Source: JBKEAD01 sp047973165
Lineage (GTDB): Bacteria > Verrucomicrobiota > Verrucomicrobiia > Chthoniobacterales > JBKEAD01
Length of the DNA stretch: 34,442 nucleotides
Assembly (NCBI GenBank): GCA_047973165.1
Contig: JBKEBM010000151.1
Span: 1-34,442, forward strand
Direction: 5' to 3'
Shown: one piece after another, positions 32,649-34,442 of the stretch
Layout: each line of letters opens with the position of its first letter
How positions within the stretch are numbered: position 1 is the first letter of the stretch
Notes under the pieces: model-generated
Databases searched by the model: none
What the model was told of the DNA's origin: nothing
Seen by the model: only the letters and a program-made list of their open reading frames with translations
Translations under genes and position numbers: made by a program

Positions 32649-34442
32649 TCACTTCACAAGCTGCTCCAGCAGGGAGTTGATGCGTGCGAGCATGGCTTGC
32701 GGGTCTTCCAGAAGGCCGGCTGAGATTAAAGCATTATCGTAAATTTGCTCGGCAACCTGTTTGGAAATTTCGGGAGATTTTTCTCGTGTCGATGCAAGCC
32801 CGATCATCATGGGGTGGTTTGGATTGATCTCCAGATTTTGCTTCATTGGCAGACCTCCCTCAGGGTTCATGGTTTTCATGATACGCCGCATGCTGGATGT
32901 CATGAATTTGTCGGCATCAGAAATGACTGCCGGACTTTCGACCAGACGAGATGAGACTTTCACCTCATCCACTTTGTCGCCGAGAGACTCTTTTAAAAAA
33001 TTGCACAGCAGGCGAATTTCTTTTTCGTCCAGCTTTGTCTCAGGTTTATCCAGTTCGATTTCAGCTTTCTCAGCAGAGATCAGTTTTTTGGAATCAAACT
33101 GACCGAGATTGTCCATCACAAACTCATCAATCGGTTCATAAACAAAAATTGCCTCGTAGCCCTTTGCCTTCAGGCCTTCGTAGTAAGGACTGGACAGGCA
33201 GGCAGCGCGGTTTGAGCCGGAAACAAAATATATGTCGCTCTGCCCTTCCGGCATCCGGGCAATGTAGTCCGTCAGGCTACAAACACCCTCCGCGTGGGAA
33301 GTTTCGTAGCGCAGCAACTTTGCCAAAGCATCACGATGAGCAAAGTCACTGATGACTCCCTCCTTCAGGAAGTGGCCGAACTCTTTGTAGAATTCATTAT
33401 ATTTATCGACATCATTTTTTGCTGTCTCATCCAGAAATTTCAGGAAACGCGATGTCAGGACCTTGTTGATTTTTTGTAAAAGAGCCGAGTCCTGCATCGT
33501 CTCGCGAGAAATATTCAGCGGAATATCTTCACTATCGACGACACCTTTTAAAAACCTCAACCAATCCGGAAACAGGCCCTTGGCTTTGCCCTGGATCAGC
33601 ACCTTGCGGCAATAAAGATTCACCTCCGACTCGACCTTCGGCATCCCCATTTTTTCGAGACTGCGTTTCGGGACAAAAAGAAGGGCATTGATGGCCAGAG
33701 GCGCGTCCGCACTGAAATGAAAACGATAGAGCGGTGCATCCACATCGTGGCCGATGTATTTGTAAAACTCCTCGTAATCCTCATCCTTGAGCTCCGATTT
33801 ACTCCGCGTCCAGATCGCGTTGATCGTATTGACTGCCTTGCCATTCAGCTCGATCGGAAAGCCGACAAAATTTGAGTAACGCTTAATAATCCCCTCCACT
33901 CGCGCTTCCTGGGCAAACTCCTTGTCATCATCTTTGAGCTTAATGACGATCTTAGTTCCGCGATCCAGGTCCACTCCGGGCTCGATAGCAAACTCGCTAA
34001 TTCCGTCCGATGTCCAAATCCATCCCTCATCGTCCGGACGATACGAGCGTGTGAAAACCTTCACCTCCTGCGCCACCATGAATGCCGCATAAAATCCGAC
34101 ACCAAACTGACCGATAATCTCAGGATTTCCGGCATTTTCTTTTAGCTGTTTAAGAAAAGCCTTAGAGCCGGAATGCGCGATGGTGCCGAGATTTTCGATA
34201 AGCTCCTCATGCGTCATCCCCAGGCCGGCATCGCTGATGGAGATGGTATTAGCTTTGTCGTCTGTGCTGACCGAAATATTCAACGGACGATCCGGCTGAT
34301 GAATTGTCTCTCCGGAAGTCTGTAAAAAACGCAGCTTTTCCGTAGCGTCGGAAGCATTGGAAATCAACTCCCGGATAAAAATTTCCTTATCCGTGTAGAG
34401 CGAATGGATAACAATATCGAGAAGCTGAGCAATCTCGGCCTG
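32649..34442 (-). CDS. htpG: Hsp90-family chaperone HtpG, 5' end outside the window
   Basis: 597 residues are visible in an uninterrupted frame; about 10-15 N-terminal residues lie beyond the right edge. The first visible residues QAEIAQLLDIVIHSLYTDKE continue into IFIRELISNASDA, the N-terminal ATP-binding signature. They are followed by ISDAGLGMT, NLGTIAHSGSKAFL and GQFGVGFYAAFMVAQEV. The middle domain has PLNISRETMQDSALL, and the C-terminal dimerisation domain is complete. It is an ATP-dependent chaperone of the cytoplasm. The TTG at 34367 is internal and not the true start. Nothing in the visible sequence is unusual for the family. Confidence 0.95.
   Translation of the reverse strand, partial: QAEIAQLLDIVIHSLYTDKEIFIRELISNASDATEKLRFLQTSGETIHQPDRPLNISVSTDDKANTISISDAGLGMTHEELIENLGTIAHSGSKAFLKQLKENAGNPEIIGQFGVGFYAAFMVAQEVKVFTRSYRPDDEGWIWTSDGISEFAIEPGVDLDRGTKIVIKLKDDDKEFAQEARVEGIIKRYSNFVGFPIELNGKAVNTINAIWTRSKSELKDEDYEEFYKYIGHDVDAPLYRFHFSADAPLAINALLFVPKRSLEKMGMPKVESEVNLYCRKVLIQGKAKGLFPDWLRFLKGVVDSEDIPLNISRETMQDSALLQKINKVLTSRFLKFLDETAKNDVDKYNEFYKEFGHFLKEGVISDFAHRDALAKLLRYETSHAEGVCSLTDYIARMPEGQSDIYFVSGSNRAACLSSPYYEGLKAKGYEAIFVYEPIDEFVMDNLGQFDSKKLISAEKAEIELDKPETKLDEKEIRLLCNFLKESLGDKVDEVKVSSRLVESPAVISDADKFMTSSMRRIMKTMNPEGGLPMKQNLEINPNHPMMIGLASTREKSPEISKQVAEQIYDNALISAGLLEDPQAMLARINSLLEQLVK

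Overview
The window looks like chromosome from a diderm bacterium, most likely Verrucomicrobiota (Opitutae-like). This is an inference from gene content and style. It has a LacI/AraC-hybrid XylR divergent from xylA, an LPS-export operon, an rtcR-rtcBA cassette with a sigma-54-type promoter, and many start codons preceded by A/T-rich leaders with no Shine-Dalgarno motif. I see no rRNA, tRNA, CRISPR array, insertion sequence or prophage. Genes are densely packed, with many 1-4 nt stop/start overlaps.

Layout. (1) 1-5115: the 3' end of an SMP-30/gluconolactonase-like gene meets a two-gene minus-strand operon of GT-C-type membrane proteins. Divergent from that operon is a GT2 glycosyltransferase of the polyprenyl-phosphate sugar synthase type. 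Between the divergent genes lies a small scar: a second copy of the first 36 nt of the GT2 gene, an intact antitoxin gene and a 23-residue toxin stub. (2) 5207-8922: plus-strand housekeeping cluster hpf-scpA-scpB-(chorismate mutase/prephenate-dehydratase-like)-xthA. The PheA-like protein lacks a large part of its dehydratase domain. (3) 8965-13439: RNA-repair cassette, rtcR divergent from rtcBA, with a good -24/-12 promoter match and a strong hairpin in the rtcB leader. (4) 13810-15528: Na+/phosphate cotransporter family protein with a PhoU-like tail.

(5) 15587-18885, minus strand: lipid kinase, then a nucleotidyltransferase resembling mitochondrial Tam41 CDP-diacylglycerol synthase, then a Wzx-like flippase. 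Together they could phosphorylate, CDP-activate and translocate a lipid. (6) 19155-26569, minus strand: metF, a CDP-glycerol glycerophosphotransferase-like protein, a nucleotidyltransferase-HAD phosphatase fusion, a secreted DUF6134-like protein, then lptB-lptF-lptG. This appears to be an envelope-assembly operon led by metF.

(7) 26683-28274: a two-gene acyl carrier protein plus AMP-forming ligase module with no obvious downstream enzyme. (8) 28279-34442: fumC, xylA divergent from xylR with two palindromic candidate operators between them, and htpG running off the right edge.

The most promising leads are the kinase/Tam41-like/flippase operon, the internally shortened PheA-like protein, the orphan carrier-protein/ligase pair, the NTP-transferase-HAD fusion in front of the Lpt genes, and the duplicated glycosyltransferase start around a decayed toxin-antitoxin pair.
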